Shown piece by piece: positions 12,266-24,951 of a stretch of 64,000 bases of DNA. The DNA comes from Acanthochromis polyacanthus (taxonomy: Eukaryota > Chordata > Actinopteri > Pomacentridae), in contig NC_067120.1 in NCBI RefSeq assembly GCF_021347895.1, positions 25,157,361 through 25,221,360 on the forward strand, given 5' to 3'. How positions within the stretch are numbered: position 1 is the first letter of the stretch; each line of letters opens with the position of its first letter. The translations under genes and the position numbers were made by a program. Under the pieces are notes generated by a model. It was not told where the DNA came from and made no database searches. It worked only from the letters and a program-made list of their open reading frames with translations.

Positions 12266-12328
12266 TTCATTTGTTCTTTTTTTTTTATTGTGGATTAAAG
12301 TGCTCACATCATCATTCATCATCATCAT

Positions 12329-12414
<86 letters not shown>

Positions 12415-12416
12415 CA
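12329..12416. repeat. (TA)n(TG)n(TA)n compound microsatellite
   Basis: TA, then about 25 TG units, then TA repeats. The TA tract provided the target for the adjoining Tc1 element, and TA-rich repeat resumes after that element at about 14339-14373. Confidence 0.93.
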
Positions 12417-12790
12417 TACACACGTGGACAAAATTGTTGGTACCCCTCAGTTAAAGAAGGAAAAACCCACAATTCTCACTTGAAACTCACAAAAGTAACA
12501 ATAAATAAAAATTTATTGAAAATTAAATAATCAAAAACAGCCATTACTTTTGAATTGTTGATTAACATAATTATTTAAAAAAACAAACTAATGAAACAGG
12601 CCTGGACAAAAATGATGGTACCTCTATAAAAGATTGAAAACTATTTGACCAGAGTGACATGATTAACTCAGGTGTGTCATTTAATTGACATCACAGGTGT
12701 TTCCAAACTCATAATCAGTCAGTCTGCCTATTTAAAGGGAGACAAGTAGTCACCCTGCTGTTTGGTGAAAAGGTGTGTACCACACTGAAC

Positions 12791-14117
<1,327 letters not shown>

Positions 14118-14504
14118 GTTATGGGTACCATCATTTTTGTCCAGCCCTGTTTCATTAGTTTGTTTTTTTAAATAATTATGTTAATCAACAATTCAAAAGT
14201 GATGGCTGATTTTGAGTATTTAATTTTCAATAAATTTTTATTTATTGTTACTTTTGTGAGTTTCAAGTGATTTCAGTGAGAATTGTGGGTTTTTCCTTCT
14301 TTAACTGAGGGGTACCAACAATTTTGTCCACGTGTGTATATATGTATATATATATGTATATATATATATATAACAGAAGAAGAGTTAATAAAATATGATG
14401 CTTTGTTAGACCACCCAGCATACAAGTAGAGGTGAGACCATTGGACGATTTATTGAAAATTATTTGTCAATGACTTCAATAACCATTCTGTGGATCAAGT
14501 CATT

Positions 14505-14640
14505 ATGAAATAACTGTGGCTAAGGTGGTAAAGTGGGCTGTTCACAAGGCTGGTAGTTCAATCCTCCGTGTCAAAGCATCCTTGATCCAGACACTGAACC
14601 CCTTTTGAATAAGTGAATAAATATAATCTTGTTACAACAT
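14505..14640 (+). mobile_element. Possible tRNA-derived SINE
   Basis: TGGCTAAGGTGG near 14518 fits the pol III A box and AGTTCAATCCTCC near 14551 fits the B box, about 35 bases apart as in tRNA-derived SINEs. An AT-rich segment follows. The body is short and no target duplication was found. Sequence from 14640 to 14936 has a repeat-like look but is unidentified. Confidence 0.45.
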
Positions 14641-15582
14641 GATGTTCATTGGGTTCTTGCATTAATATAGCTGTTGTTGTGACTTGTATCACCCACCTAA
14701 ACGTTATTCCACACCAAACACGCTCCCCATGGCAAAAGCAAAAGCACTCCTTGATGACAGTGGCCTCCACCAGCCAGTCACTGCATCTTGACTGCAAAAT
14801 GCTGCTCAGAAATGGCTTAAAGAACCCATGATCTCCAAGGCTTTGACCGGGCCTCCTAACTCCCAAGATCTCACTCTGATTCTATGTTTGTGGGATGTGG
14901 TGGAAGCGGTGAAGTGATCAGTGTGATAATCACTTCTATGAGGGGCCGTACAAGACTTAATTCATTCTCGTCCTCTCACACACATATATTTTCTCTCATA
15001 CTCACATACATTCTCCTGTGACACACATACATTCTCCTTTCACACACATATATTTTCACTCTCTTACACGCACACATTCTCCTCTCACACACATACATTC
15101 TCCTTTCACACACATATATTTTCCTTGCACACACATTCTTCTTTCACATACATATATTTTAATATTCACGCACACACACATTCTGCTTTCACATACATAC
15201 ATTTTCACTCATGCACACACATGCATTCTCCTCTCACATGCATATATTGTCACACTTGCACGTACATACATTCTCCTTTCACATTCATACATTCTCCTAA
15301 ATAAATAGACATATATGTATATGTACAAAGAAAATATATGCATGAAAGAGAAGAATGTATGTATGTAAGAGGAGAATGTAGGTGTGTGAGAGGAGAATGT
15401 ATGTATGTGCGAGAGAGAATAGTGGAAAAGGAAGTAAGTATAGTGGAAAAGGAAGTCCATCGTTTTTTGCGCTGTGATTGGCTGAAAAGCTCAAGTGGGC
15501 GGTGATGTTCAGGTAACGGTTACCATGGCAGGTGGAGAGGAGTCCCGAGCGCTTCAGCAAGCCATTGGGGACAGACAGTTGT

Positions 15583-15925
15583 AAACGGTCACATATTATC
15601 GTCATCGCTTTAGCAGCAGGCGACAGGTTTATCTGCACCAAACTTTACTCACAGCACTGTGGAAAGTGAGATGAGACAACTTTTCAGATCTGCAAACTTC
15701 CAAGTCGCTGCAGCGGGACAAGCAGCTAACACTAACACTGCACAAGGCCGAACTGGAGGATTACGTGTAGCGTTAGCGTTAGCTGCTTGTCCCGCTGCAG
15801 CGACTTGGAAGTTTGCAGGTCTGAAAAGTTGTCTCATCTCACTTTCCACAGTGCTGTGAGTAAAGTTTGGTGCAGATAAACCTGTCGCCTGCTGCTCAAG
15901 CGATGATGATAATATGTGACCGTTT
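15583..15925. repeat. Second palindrome inside the foldback element
   Basis: The left half from AAACGGTCACATATTATCGT to about 15737 is the reverse complement of about 15770-15925. A loop of some 30 bases contains GCCGAACTGGAGGATTACGT. The palindrome adjoins the inner end of the left arm and is absent from the right arm. Confidence 0.9.
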
Positions 15926-15942
15926 CTGGGGATGACAAAACG

Positions 15943-17022
15943 TAGTGTCTACAGATACGGACCCGTACCCGTAGCCTGTTGCCTACGGATACGGCACTTT
16001 ACCTTATCATAAATATTAATGAGACTGACATGAATATTAATGAGTCGGCTGATGAGCGCTTTGTGATTGGCTGGTAATCCGACGTACATAAATATTAATG
16101 AGCCAGCTTGGTAATCCGAGTGATGAAGGCGCTTCCGTGATTCGAGGTGAATCTGCGTGCCGAGCCTGTCATGTCAGTCATCTGCTGTTCTCTTTTCTAT
16201 CATGCATAATGTCTTATAAATATCATTATCTGACTTTTCACGGACAGCGATTTGGGGGTTGAAATCGGCACTACTATTAAAAATAGCAAAACTTTTTATT
16301 CACGTGACCCTGTTCTAATAAAGCACAAACAGCAAACAAAACAAATGGCGGAACTAACAGCCAGCAAACGAAAAGTATTTTTTTACCTTCAAAAGTAGCG
16401 ACAGACTATTACATATTAACAACCTAAACAAAACCCTGACGTATTTTCTACGTCTGTCAACACAGACACTGCACATCAGGCACTTTAATGTTAGCGGACT
16501 CTGTTGAATGGCTAATTTACATCACCACAAACAAATCTCACAATATCACAGTAAATCGAGTTTGTGGGTTTTTTTTAATTCATGCCGAATTAAAGAGCTG
16601 CTCCTCACCATTCACGAGTGTTTGTTTCATAGTCGACATCCTTAACTTTATCTTGTAAATTAGCGTCCGAAATTAAATGGGAACATTTGCAATGGAGTTC
16701 GTCAGCCGCTTCCACCACTGAACGCGGTAAACTAATTAATAGGAACTGGACTTCAAACAATTTAGACACGGCGTCTAAAAGCGTAAAAACTGCAATGTCT
16801 AAAGTGTGAGAGAAGACGGTGTATTTTTGGTTAAATTATACAATGTTCGCCGTCAAAGTCATTCATATAAACTGCCTGTAATGTGCAGCAAATAGTAGTT
16901 AACCGGCGCCAGCTCTTCAGTGACCTTAACGGGTCCGTACCTCTAGTACAGATGCTACGGGTACGGGTCCGTACCTCCAGTACAGATGCTACGGGTACAG
17001 GTCCATACCCGTAGCATCAACC
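15943..17022. mobile_element. Putative insertion within the foldback element
   Basis: The segment is bracketed by ATGACAAAACG (15932-15942) and ATGACAAAATG (17023-17033), an 11-base direct repeat with one mismatch. Its left end carries GATACGGACCCGTACCCGTA and its right end carries two tandem copies of a unit with GTACAGATGCTACGGGTACG in opposite orientation. No reading frame of note is seen. A retroposon or a Mutator-like element would suit a repeat of this length. Confidence 0.55.
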
Positions 17023-17639
17023 ATGACAAAATGTTTCTTAAAACCCCAATGGCTTGCTGAAGCGCTCGGGACTCCTCTCCACCTGCCATGGTAACCGTTA
17101 CCTGAACATCACCGCCCACTTGAGCTTTTCAGCCAATCACAGCGCAAAAAACGATGGACTTCCTTTTCCACTATACTTACTTCCTTTTCCACTATTCTCT
17201 CTCGCACATACATACATTCTCCTCTCACACACCTACATTCTCCTCTTACATACATACATTCTTCTCTTTCATGCATATATTTTCTTTGTACATATACATA
17301 TATGTCTATTTATTTAGGAGAATGTATGAATGTGAAAGGAGAATGTATGTACGTGCAAGTGTGACAATATATGCATGTGAGAGGAGAATGCATGTGTGTG
17401 CATGAGTGAAAATGTATGTATGTGAAAGCAGAATGTGTGTGTGCGTGAATATTAAAATATATGTATGTGAAAGAAGAATGTATGTGTGTGCAAGGAAAAT
17501 ATATGTGTGTGAAAGGAGAATGTATGTATGTGAAAGGAGAATGTATGTGTGTCACAGGAGAATGTATGTGAGTATGAGAGAAAATATATGTGTGTGAGAG
17601 GACGAGAATGAATTAAGTCTTGTACGGCCCCTCATACAC

Positions 17640-17855
17640 TTCTTTACAATAGATGATGAAGAGATATCATCTGAGAGTTGTGCTTTACACTGTTACTCTG
17701 TGAAGCTGTGTACATACAGAGTAGAGCATACAGACAGCAGCAACAATAAACCCACAGTGCCTGAATGGAGCTCTGAGTGTGTGTTGACAGCTGCAACGTC
17801 CAGCACACAAACAGATGGTTTTGTGCATGTGTGTCTGTGTGTGTGAGTGTACATA
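17640..17855. other. Short unassigned spacer
   Basis: Sequence between the foldback element and the MITE, with a TG-rich patch near 17825-17850 and no recognised gene. Confidence 0.5.
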
Positions 17856-18247
17856 CACTACTGTTCAAAAGTTTGGGGTCACCCGGACAATTTCTTGTTT
17901 TCCATGAAAACTCACACTTTTATTAATGTGCTAACATAACTACAGAAGGGTGTGCTCTCATGAATCAGCCTTTCAACACAATTAGTGAACACATTTTGCC
18001 ATTAGAACACAGGAGTGATTTTTGCTGAAAATGGGCTACTGTACCCCCATGTAGATATTCCATTAAAAATCAGCTGTTTCCAGCTAGAAGATTCACATTC
18101 AGTATAATAGAATAGCTATTTACCACATTGACAATATCTAGACTGTATTTCTGAATAATTTTATGTTATCTTCAGTGAAAAAAAAGTTTTTCTATTTTTC
18201 TAAAATAAGGACAATTCTAAATGACCCAAAACATTTGAACAGTAGTG
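17856..18247. mobile_element. Mariner-type MITE
   Basis: TA lies on each side (17854-17855 and 18248-18249). The ends are CACTACTGTTCAAAAGTTTG and the imperfect reverse complement ending GAACAGTAGTG. The length is 392 bp with no coding capacity. It belongs by its ends to a very common vertebrate Tc1/mariner MITE type. Confidence 0.88.
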
Positions 18248-18261
18248 TATATAAACCAAAA

Positions 18262-20786
18262 GACTGTAGCCGCAAGGGGACAAAAGCCAGTGTCTTATTG
18301 TGGCCGTCCCAAGCCCGGATAAATACAGAGGGTTGTGCCAGGAAGGGCATCTGACGTAAAACTTTGGCCAAATCAAACATGCGAATCAAATGTATGACGT
18401 CCATACCGGATCGGTCGAGGCCCGGGTTTACAACGACCGCCATCGGTGCTGTTGACATACAGGGGGCCGGTGGAAAATGGACGACTGTTGGTCGAAGTAG
18501 TAGGGGAGGACGGTGTGTTCGTAGGAAGAGAGAGAAGAGGAACACCAAGAGTCTAGGACTGAGAGTAGAGACTTTGAATGTTGGAACTATGACAGGAAAA
18601 GGTAGAGAGCTGGTTGACATGATGCAGAGGAGGAAGGTGGACATACTGTGTGTCCAGGAGACCAGGTGGAAAGGTAGTAAAGCTAGAAGTTTAGGAGCAG
18701 GGTTCAAGTTGTTCTATCATGGTGTAGATAGGAAGAGAAATGGAGTAGGAGTTATCTTGAAGGAGGAGTTTGTTAGGAATGTCCTGGAGGTAAAAAGAGT
18801 GTCAGATCGAGTGATGAGCCTGAAGCTAGAAATCGAAGGTGTGATGTTCAGTGTTGTTAGTGGGTATGCTCCACAGGTAGGATGTGAGCTGGAGGAGAAG
18901 GAGAAATTCTGGTTGGACCTTGATGAAGTGATGCAGAGCATCCCTAGAAGTGAGAGAGTTGTCATTGATGCAGACTTCAATGAACATGTTGGTGCAGGAA
19001 ACATAGCTGATGAGGAGGTCATGGGCAGGTTTGGTATCCAGAAGAGGAACGCAGAAGGACAGATGGTGGTTGACTTTGCAAAAAGGATGGAAATGGCTTC
19101 AGGGAATACTTTCTTCCAGACAAGGCAGGAACATAGGTGACCTATAAGAGTGGAGATAGGAGCACACAGGTAGACTACGTCTTGTGTAGACGGTGTAATC
19201 TGAAGGAGATCAGTGACTGCAAAGTAATGGTAGATGAGAGTGTAGCCAGACAGCATAGGATGGTGGTGTGTAGGATGACCCTGGTGGTGAAGAAGATGAA
19301 GAGGGCAAAGGCAGAGCAGAGGACCAAATGGTGGAAGCTGAAAAAAGAAGAGTGTTGTGTGACTTTCAGGAAAGAGTTGAGACAGGCTTTGGATGGTCAA
19401 GGAGGTGCTTCCAGATGACTGGACAACTACAGCAAATGTGATCAGGGAGACAGGTCGGAGAGTACTTGGTGTGTCATCTGGTTGGAAAGGAGATAAGGAG
19501 ACTTGGTGGTGGAATGAGGAGGTGCAGGAGTGGATCCCGAGAAAGAGGTTAGCTAAGAAGAAGTGGGACACTGAGAGGACTGAAGAGAGTAGACAGGAGT
19601 ACAGGGAGATGCAGCGTAAGGTGAAAGTAGAGGTGGCAAAGGCCAAACAAGGGGCTTACGATGACTTGTATTCTAGGTTGGACAGTAAGGAGGGAGAGAC
19701 TGATCTGTGTAGGTTGGCAAGGCAGAGAGACAGAGATGGGAAGGACGTGCAGCAGGTTAGGGTGATAAAGAATAAGGATGGAAGTGTGTTGACAGGTGCC
19801 AATAGTGTGATGGGAAGATGGAAAGAGTACTTTGAAGAGTTGATGAATGAGGAAAATGAGAGAGAACGAAGAGTAGAAGAGGTGACTGTTGTGGACCAGG
19901 AAGTAACAAAGATTAGCAAGGATGAAGTGAGGAGGGTATTGAAGAGGATGAAGAGTGGAAAGGCACTTGGTCCTAATGATATACCTGTGGATGTATGGAA
20001 GTGTCTCGGAGAGGTAGCAGTAGAGTTTCTGACTGGGTTGTTCAACAGGATCTTAGATAGTGAGAAGATGCCCGAGGAATGGAGGAGAAGTGTGCTGGTG
20101 CCCATCTTTAAGAACAAGGGAGATGTGCAGAGTTGTGGTAACTACAGAGGAATAAAGCTGATGAGCCACACGATGAAGCTATGGGAAAGAGTAGTTGAAG
20201 CTAGGCTCAGGGCAGAGGTGAACATCTGTGACCAGCAGTATGGTTTCATGTCAAGAAAGAGTACAAAAGATGCAATATTTGCTTTGAGAATATTGATAGA
20301 GAAGTACAGAGAAGGTCAGAAGGAGCTGCAGGAAAGGTTTACAAAACTGTGGTGAGACCAGCCATGTTGTTTGGTCTGGAGACAGTCTCCCTGAGGAAAA
20401 GACAGGAGGCAGAGCTGGAGGTAGCAGAACTGAAGATGCTGAGGTTCTCTTTGGGAGTGACCAGGATGGATAGGATCAGGAACTAGTACATCAGAGGGAC
20501 AGCACATGTTAGAGGCCTTGGAGATAAAGTCAGAGAGGCCAGACTGAGATGGTTCAGACATGTCCAGAGGAGAGAGAGTGAATATATTGGTGGAAGGATG
20601 CTGAGTTTCCCACTGCCAGGCAGAAGGCCTAGAGGAAGACCAAAGAGGAGGTTTATGGATGTGGTTAAAGAGGACATGAAGGTAGTTGGTGTGAGAGAAG
20701 AGGATGCAGAAGACAGGGTTAGATGGAGGCAATTGATTCGCTGTGGCGACCCCTGAAGGGAAAAGCTGAAAGGAAAGAAGAAGAAG
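18262..20786 (+). mobile_element. RTE-clade LINE with RT deletion
   Basis: A 14-bp target duplication with one mismatch flanks it: TATATAAACCAAAA at 18248-18261 and TATATAAACTAAAA at 20787-20800. The left copy overlaps the TA at the edge of the MITE, so the LINE landed at the MITE border. The 5' leader (TAGCCGCAAGGGGACAAAAG onward) and the 3' end with a short GAA-type tail match fish RTE elements. It is 2525 bp instead of the usual 3-plus kb because the RT core is deleted. Confidence 0.9.
18364..20754 (+). pseudogene. RTE ORF2 remnant: endonuclease, partial RT, C-terminal region
   Basis: The protein shows an apurinic-type endonuclease (LNVGTMTGKGREL, CVQETRWKG, DADFNEHVG, STQVDYVL, QHRMVV) over 18550-19260. 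The RT N-terminal blocks follow (GKALGPNDIPVDVWK, YRGIKLMSHTMKLWERV, QQYGFMSRKSTKDAI) over 19920-20300. A frameshift lies near 19135 and another near 19400. At about 20320-20330 the frame jumps to the C-terminal part (a YKTVVRPAMLFGLE block from 20338, then LRWFRHVQRRESEYIGGRM). The catalytic FADD-containing centre of RT is therefore deleted. Fish databases often mislabel such ORFs as craniofacial development protein 2-like. Confidence 0.9.
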
Positions 20787-20850
20787 TATATAAACTAAAA
20801 CAGTACGGAGTCTGGGTTGTTAGAGCTTCAGATCTTATAAATATTTTTTT

Positions 20851-20976
20851 TAAACAGGAAAGGAGGGAGAAGACATGCAGCAAAGGGCTGCGAGCAGGAA
20901 TTGATCCAAGGTCACTGCATCAGGGAAGCCCTTGTACATGGGCCATCCACTTAACCTGTTGAGCTATCCGGACACC
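20851..20976 (-). mobile_element. tRNA-derived SINE
   Basis: On the minus strand the element starts GGTGTCCGGATAGCTCAACA. TAGCTCAACAGG fits the A box and GGATCAATTCC is a slightly decayed B box. GCATGTCTTCTCC and an A-rich end follow. Tail and spacing are those of a widespread teleost tRNA-SINE. Confidence 0.7.
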
Positions 20977-21539
20977 AAGAACTCATAGAGCTTTAACTGC
21001 TGGCCAGTGAATTAATTGCCCCAAAGGTGACACAACAGCAGTATTGCTGATTTGTGAAGTTAGTAACTACAAACTAGCCAGAGATCCATGTAGAGTGGAG
21101 AAAACACAAATGCATTGTCAGCTGACTGCACTATAAAGCAACAACTAACAGAAACAAGCTGGTGCCACTTACTGCATTTTTAGCACTGTAGAACAAAATA
21201 ATTGTGTAACACAACCATTAAAACAAACTGTAACAGAAAAGCAATCAATTATATTTGGTTTAGAACAAACAGTCACAATTCAACCAGCAACCTTCAGGAG
21301 AACAGTCATCATACATGTAAAACTTCCGACTGGTTGTGTATATGTGTCTTTCAGAATAGCATTGGGAAGTTGTATCAATGACAACTTCCACAGAGTCCTG
21401 AGTTTAAAAAATGTCTGGTCATTGAAAGCTCAGCTGTGAGAGAAGATCAAAATTATGAAGGAAATCAAAATCCCAAATATTGGACACTCCTGATGAGATA
21501 ATTTCTTTTAGAAAAAGAGACAGATAATGGTTTATCGGT
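20977..21539. other. No recognised gene or element
   Basis: AT-rich sequence without supported exons or repeat ends. Confidence 0.5.
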
Positions 21540-21919
21540 TTAAAACGGGGCTTTTATTATTAATCAAAAAGCAGTGGTGAAAGAAAGTGAAAGACCCATC
21601 TAACTACTTATTTTTATGTGTAAATGACACATTTTATACGTTGTACATAGATACTGAGCCACTAGTGGTGTAAGGTTAATAATCAGCAGAGAAGATCAGA
21701 GCAGTGGATTTGTAGCAGTGTCCAGTCCACTACCAGGCCTCCTGCAGTGTATCTCTAATGGTGGAACAGTAGCTCATGTCATTGCTGAACATCAGTTGGG
21801 TCATGTTACGGGTGGAGGTCCTGTCGACCCCAGGAAGAGCGTTAGACTGATAGTCAGCCTTTATTCCCTCCTGGACCAGCTGACCCCTGAGGAGCAGCCA
21901 GCCCCTGCTGTCACTCATC
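21540..21919 (-). CDS. Terminal coding exon and 3' UTR of an unrecognised gene
   Basis: Read on the minus strand, a pyrimidine-rich tract ends in GGGGCAG at 21920. A frame without stops follows from 21919 to TAG at 21730-21732, about 62 codons ending IRDTLQEAW. A 3' UTR then leads to AATAAA at 21558-21553. Splice acceptor, stop and polyadenylation signal in the right order, plus unremarkable codon use, suggest a true last exon. No ATG start need be used; Met at 21918 may be internal. I do not recognise the protein, and no upstream exon was identified between 21920 and 27500. Confidence 0.5.
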
Positions 21920-21987
21920 CTGCCCCAAGGAGGTGAGATGAAGCAAGATAGGGAGAACCAGAGGGGTCAACTTTGAACTGGTGAGCA

Positions 21988-22026
21988 CTGGAGAGAAGAA
22001 GAAGAAGAAGAAGAAGAAGAAGAAGA
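21988..22026. repeat. (GAA)n microsatellite
   Basis: About 12 AAG/GAA units in a row. Confidence 0.9.
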
Positions 22027-22099
22027 ATATGAAATAGGGTTGCAGAAGCCAAAATCCATACTGACTGAGATAATGATAAATATTACAACTACGTTTTAT

Positions 22100-22395
22100 T
22101 CATGTATTGGCTGGACTGGTTGTGACAACTGGTCTTTGTATCCTTCCTGGTGATGCTCTCCCAGACCTTCATTGCAGCCTGCTTCAACTCCTGCTTGTTG
22201 TGAGGGCTCTGTCTTTAGCAGCACAAGTACAGTTAAATCAAATGGCTCACCGGTTAGGAATTTTCTACCTCTTTATCTTAAAAGCTCTTTCATCACTTTG
22301 GTTACATATTGCTGAATGGCTTTTGATGTATTTAGCATAAAGTGATTACAGAATGCTTCTGTGTACCTCTGCATCCATCCTGCTGCTGTCATCCA
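22100..22395 (-). pseudogene. Decayed Tc1-like transposase C-terminal fragment
   Basis: The minus strand gives DDSSRMDAEVHRSIL near 22390-22345 and NKQELKQAAMKVWESI near 22195-22150, with a degraded KFLTGEPFDLT...LLKTEP block between them. These match the C-terminal catalytic half of a Tc1 transposase (the SPDLNPIE and NKQQLK regions), including the place where the Glu motif should be. Stops and shifts interrupt it. Confidence 0.6.
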
Positions 22396-22414
22396 CAATG
22401 AATTCATCAGTGAA

Positions 22415-22965
22415 CTAAAAAAGCACTCAGAGAGCACAGTTCTCCACCAAGGCTGCTCATTCCCATATGTGGCATTGTCAGAAATGCAGCATTTTTTTGT
22501 AGAAATGCAGCTATTTTTGTAGAAATGACTTTGCATTGAGCACAGGTGTGTTATGAATGTGTACATTATGTACGAATACCAAGTCACATGACCTAAATAT
22601 GAAACGGTTTGGAATTGACAGAACTCAGAAAACCCCCCACAATTTTTTCAGTTCTTCCTTGTATCATTTCCGACAGATACATCCCGATAAGTCCGCAGCA
22701 GTCAATTTGTAGTAGGATCAATCATGTGATCAATCATGCGATCGTCAGCTGACGTAGTATTCACTTGTCATAGTTACAGTGACACTGTGCTGCTAACTTC
22801 CAGTGATACAGAAATCTTCACCAAATCTGTGAAGCCACATTACTGCCAAAATCTAATCACTTTGTCTTTGTGTCACGTCTGACATTTGATGAAAATTTCA
22901 TGTAAATCCGTCAAACAGACAAAAAACCTAATGCTGATTGTCACACCCCACTGCATTCCTTGGTA
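22415..22965 (-). mobile_element. Helitron-like nonautonomous repeat, copy D
   Basis: This is the fourth copy of the family, on the minus strand. It ends GTGCTCTCTGAGTGCTTTTTTAG, again a hairpin then a TTAG/CTAG-like end. It shares the GCAGTAATGTGGCTTCACAG-side and GATCACATGATTGATC-side blocks with copies A to C. Confidence 0.65.
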
Positions 22966-23614
22966 CAGTAATGACAGTGTGGCAGTTCCACTAGAAGCCA
23001 TACATGCCCAAGCCTTTACAAAAGCATATGTTTGACATAGGTTTGTGCTATAGCTCATACATTGTCCTTTAGCTCCACACTTATCCCATCACTATTTTTG
23101 TTTACTGCTGTCTCTATTGATGTTTTGGTGAACTACTGCTTGACCTGTCTTACAAGGGGTTTGTATTGTACCTTAAGTCCTCTCAGGTTGTGAAGTTTCT
23201 ATATACTGACAAGGAACCATGTTCACCTATAACTTGGAGAGCATTCTTGACTTGCTGTTTGGAGCTTTTTCTTTAAAAAATTCTGCTCAGCTATAAAACA
23301 ACAAACAAAAAAAAAAACGAACTCCTCAGTATACCAGCTTATTTTTGCCATTTTCTAAACCTAACAGATTTTTGAAAAGTTATATTGTCAGCTGGTTTCC
23401 AGTCAGAAAAAGAAACTGGGCTTGATTAATCCACAAAACAGGACTAGCTGAAATACAGCCGGTAAAAAACAACAAACAGAAAAAGACACAAAACAAAAAA
23501 ACACAAAAACAACAGAAAAGCCCCACTATTTTCTATTTCAGCTATTGCGTTTCTCACAAAGATGAAAGATTACTGAAAGAAAATGCACTCCAGTGCTCGC
23601 CATCATGTATTAAT
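22966..23614. other. No recognised gene or element
   Basis: AT-rich, with A-rich patches near 23300 and 23470-23510. No supported exon or repeat boundary. Confidence 0.45.
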
Positions 23615-24951
23615 TGTTATGGGTTTTACTGAGACTCAGATGCAGGAATGAGATGGAGACAAAGCGAGTTCAAAAAGTAGTTTTATTTTACAGAAATTTC
23701 AGAATACAAGAACTACAAAACTAGGCTGGAAAAAAGGAAGTGATGCTGAAGACTAGCAACTTCAAAAACTTGAGTTCCCCTAAAGGGCTGGCGAGGTATA
23801 CAAACGCAAATAACTACCCACTTTAGGTATAACCTTGGTAGGAAAGCGAGAAAATCCATATCAATAATTATGCAATAAACTAATTCTATAAGGACGATAA
23901 TAAGTCCAGTGAGTAATGCACAAGAGAACAGGAATAAACGAGAAGCGGAGACCACGGGCTGAGTGAACCTACTAAAGCGAGGTTGCAACGAAACAAGAAC
24001 ACAAGGGAAAATACAAGGCTGGAAAGCCAAAATTAATACTAAGAGTGACTACTCTAAACAATCAATCTACTCTAAACAATTTGAACATCTGGAACGCTCG
24101 TGTTGAGACTCAGCTGAACAGCTGAATAGAAGGGGAATTGGGAGGCCAGGTGTGCAGCCAGACGAAAGAGAAGAGAAGGCTGAGGACGCTCAGATGTGGG
24201 CTGATGTTCCGGGGGTTGCAGTGGCAAGTACGGTGGGTGAGGGGTCCTGAAGACGGCAGAGGCAGACCAGGTGAGTTCCAGGGATTGAAGACAGAGGAAA
24301 CGTGGCTGCCAACAGGTTTCTTGGTCCAGGTAAGGCGGAAACAGGTGGACACAGACGGACAGAACCCAGAATAGAAAATGAAAACACAGAAACAGGTTAC
24401 CTGTCACGGCCCCTCCCTCTCCTGTGCTCTGGCTCTGCTGATTACGAGTGGCTGTGGAGGAGCCCAGCTGCTCGTAATCAGCCATCAGCGGCGTATAAAG
24501 CCAGACTCTCCCCACTGCTCCATGCTGGGTCATTGCCTGCGTTCCCCATCAGACGCACACCTCTGTTCGAGCGCTGTCTCTCCCGCCCCTGGACTCCCTC
24601 GCCTGCCCGTCTCCCCTCCTGTCTGGACTCTCCTCGCCTGCTCTGGCTCCCTCACTGGCTCTGGACTTCCGCGTCTGCTCCATCTTCCCCATCCGCTCTG
24701 GACTCCTCCTGTCAGCTCTGGTTCCCCCAGCCCCTCCATCCCCACCACAACCCCTCCACCGGCCTCAGCAGCTCTGCCCCTGACTCGTCTCCCGATCCCC
24801 CCTGGATAACGCGAGTCACCTCCCTTGTTTAGTTTCAGTTAGTCCCCCACCACGGCCATCTGGTCCGTCGCCCTTAGTTTAGTTTAGCCCCTGTTCTGTT
24901 TGTTCCTAGTGCCTCCCTTATGGAGCGTTTTCTGTTCTGTTAATGCATTAA

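Larger units (their letters stand above)
14937..17636. mobile_element. 2.7 kb foldback element with about 600-bp inverted arms
   Basis: The left end reads TATGAGGGGCCGTACAAGAC and the right end is its exact reverse complement. The six bases CACTTC flank both sides (14931-14936 and 17637-17642), giving a 6-bp target duplication. The arms are 14937-15570 and 17044-17636. Their outer two thirds are degenerate repeats of a CACACATACATTCTCCT-type unit; their inner part is unique and ends at CCATTGGGG. No transposase is encoded. Frames inside the arms are repeat translation. The superfamily is not recognised. Confidence 0.9.

Noticed and set aside
12219..12530. Overlapping frames on both strands of Cys-Val and Tyr-Ile repeats
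   Set aside because: They arise from the TA/TG compound microsatellite.
15018..15641. His/Thr-rich and Ser/His/Tyr-rich frames in the foldback arms
   Set aside because: They are repeat translation, and both arms give the same peptides from opposite strands.
18717..19646. 309-codon minus-strand open frame
   Set aside because: Antisense shadow of the RTE endonuclease region; no family motif on the minus strand.
24302..24832. Pro/Ser-rich frames of 143-176 codons
   Set aside because: They lie in the C-rich start of an LTR in several frames at once and show no conserved domain.
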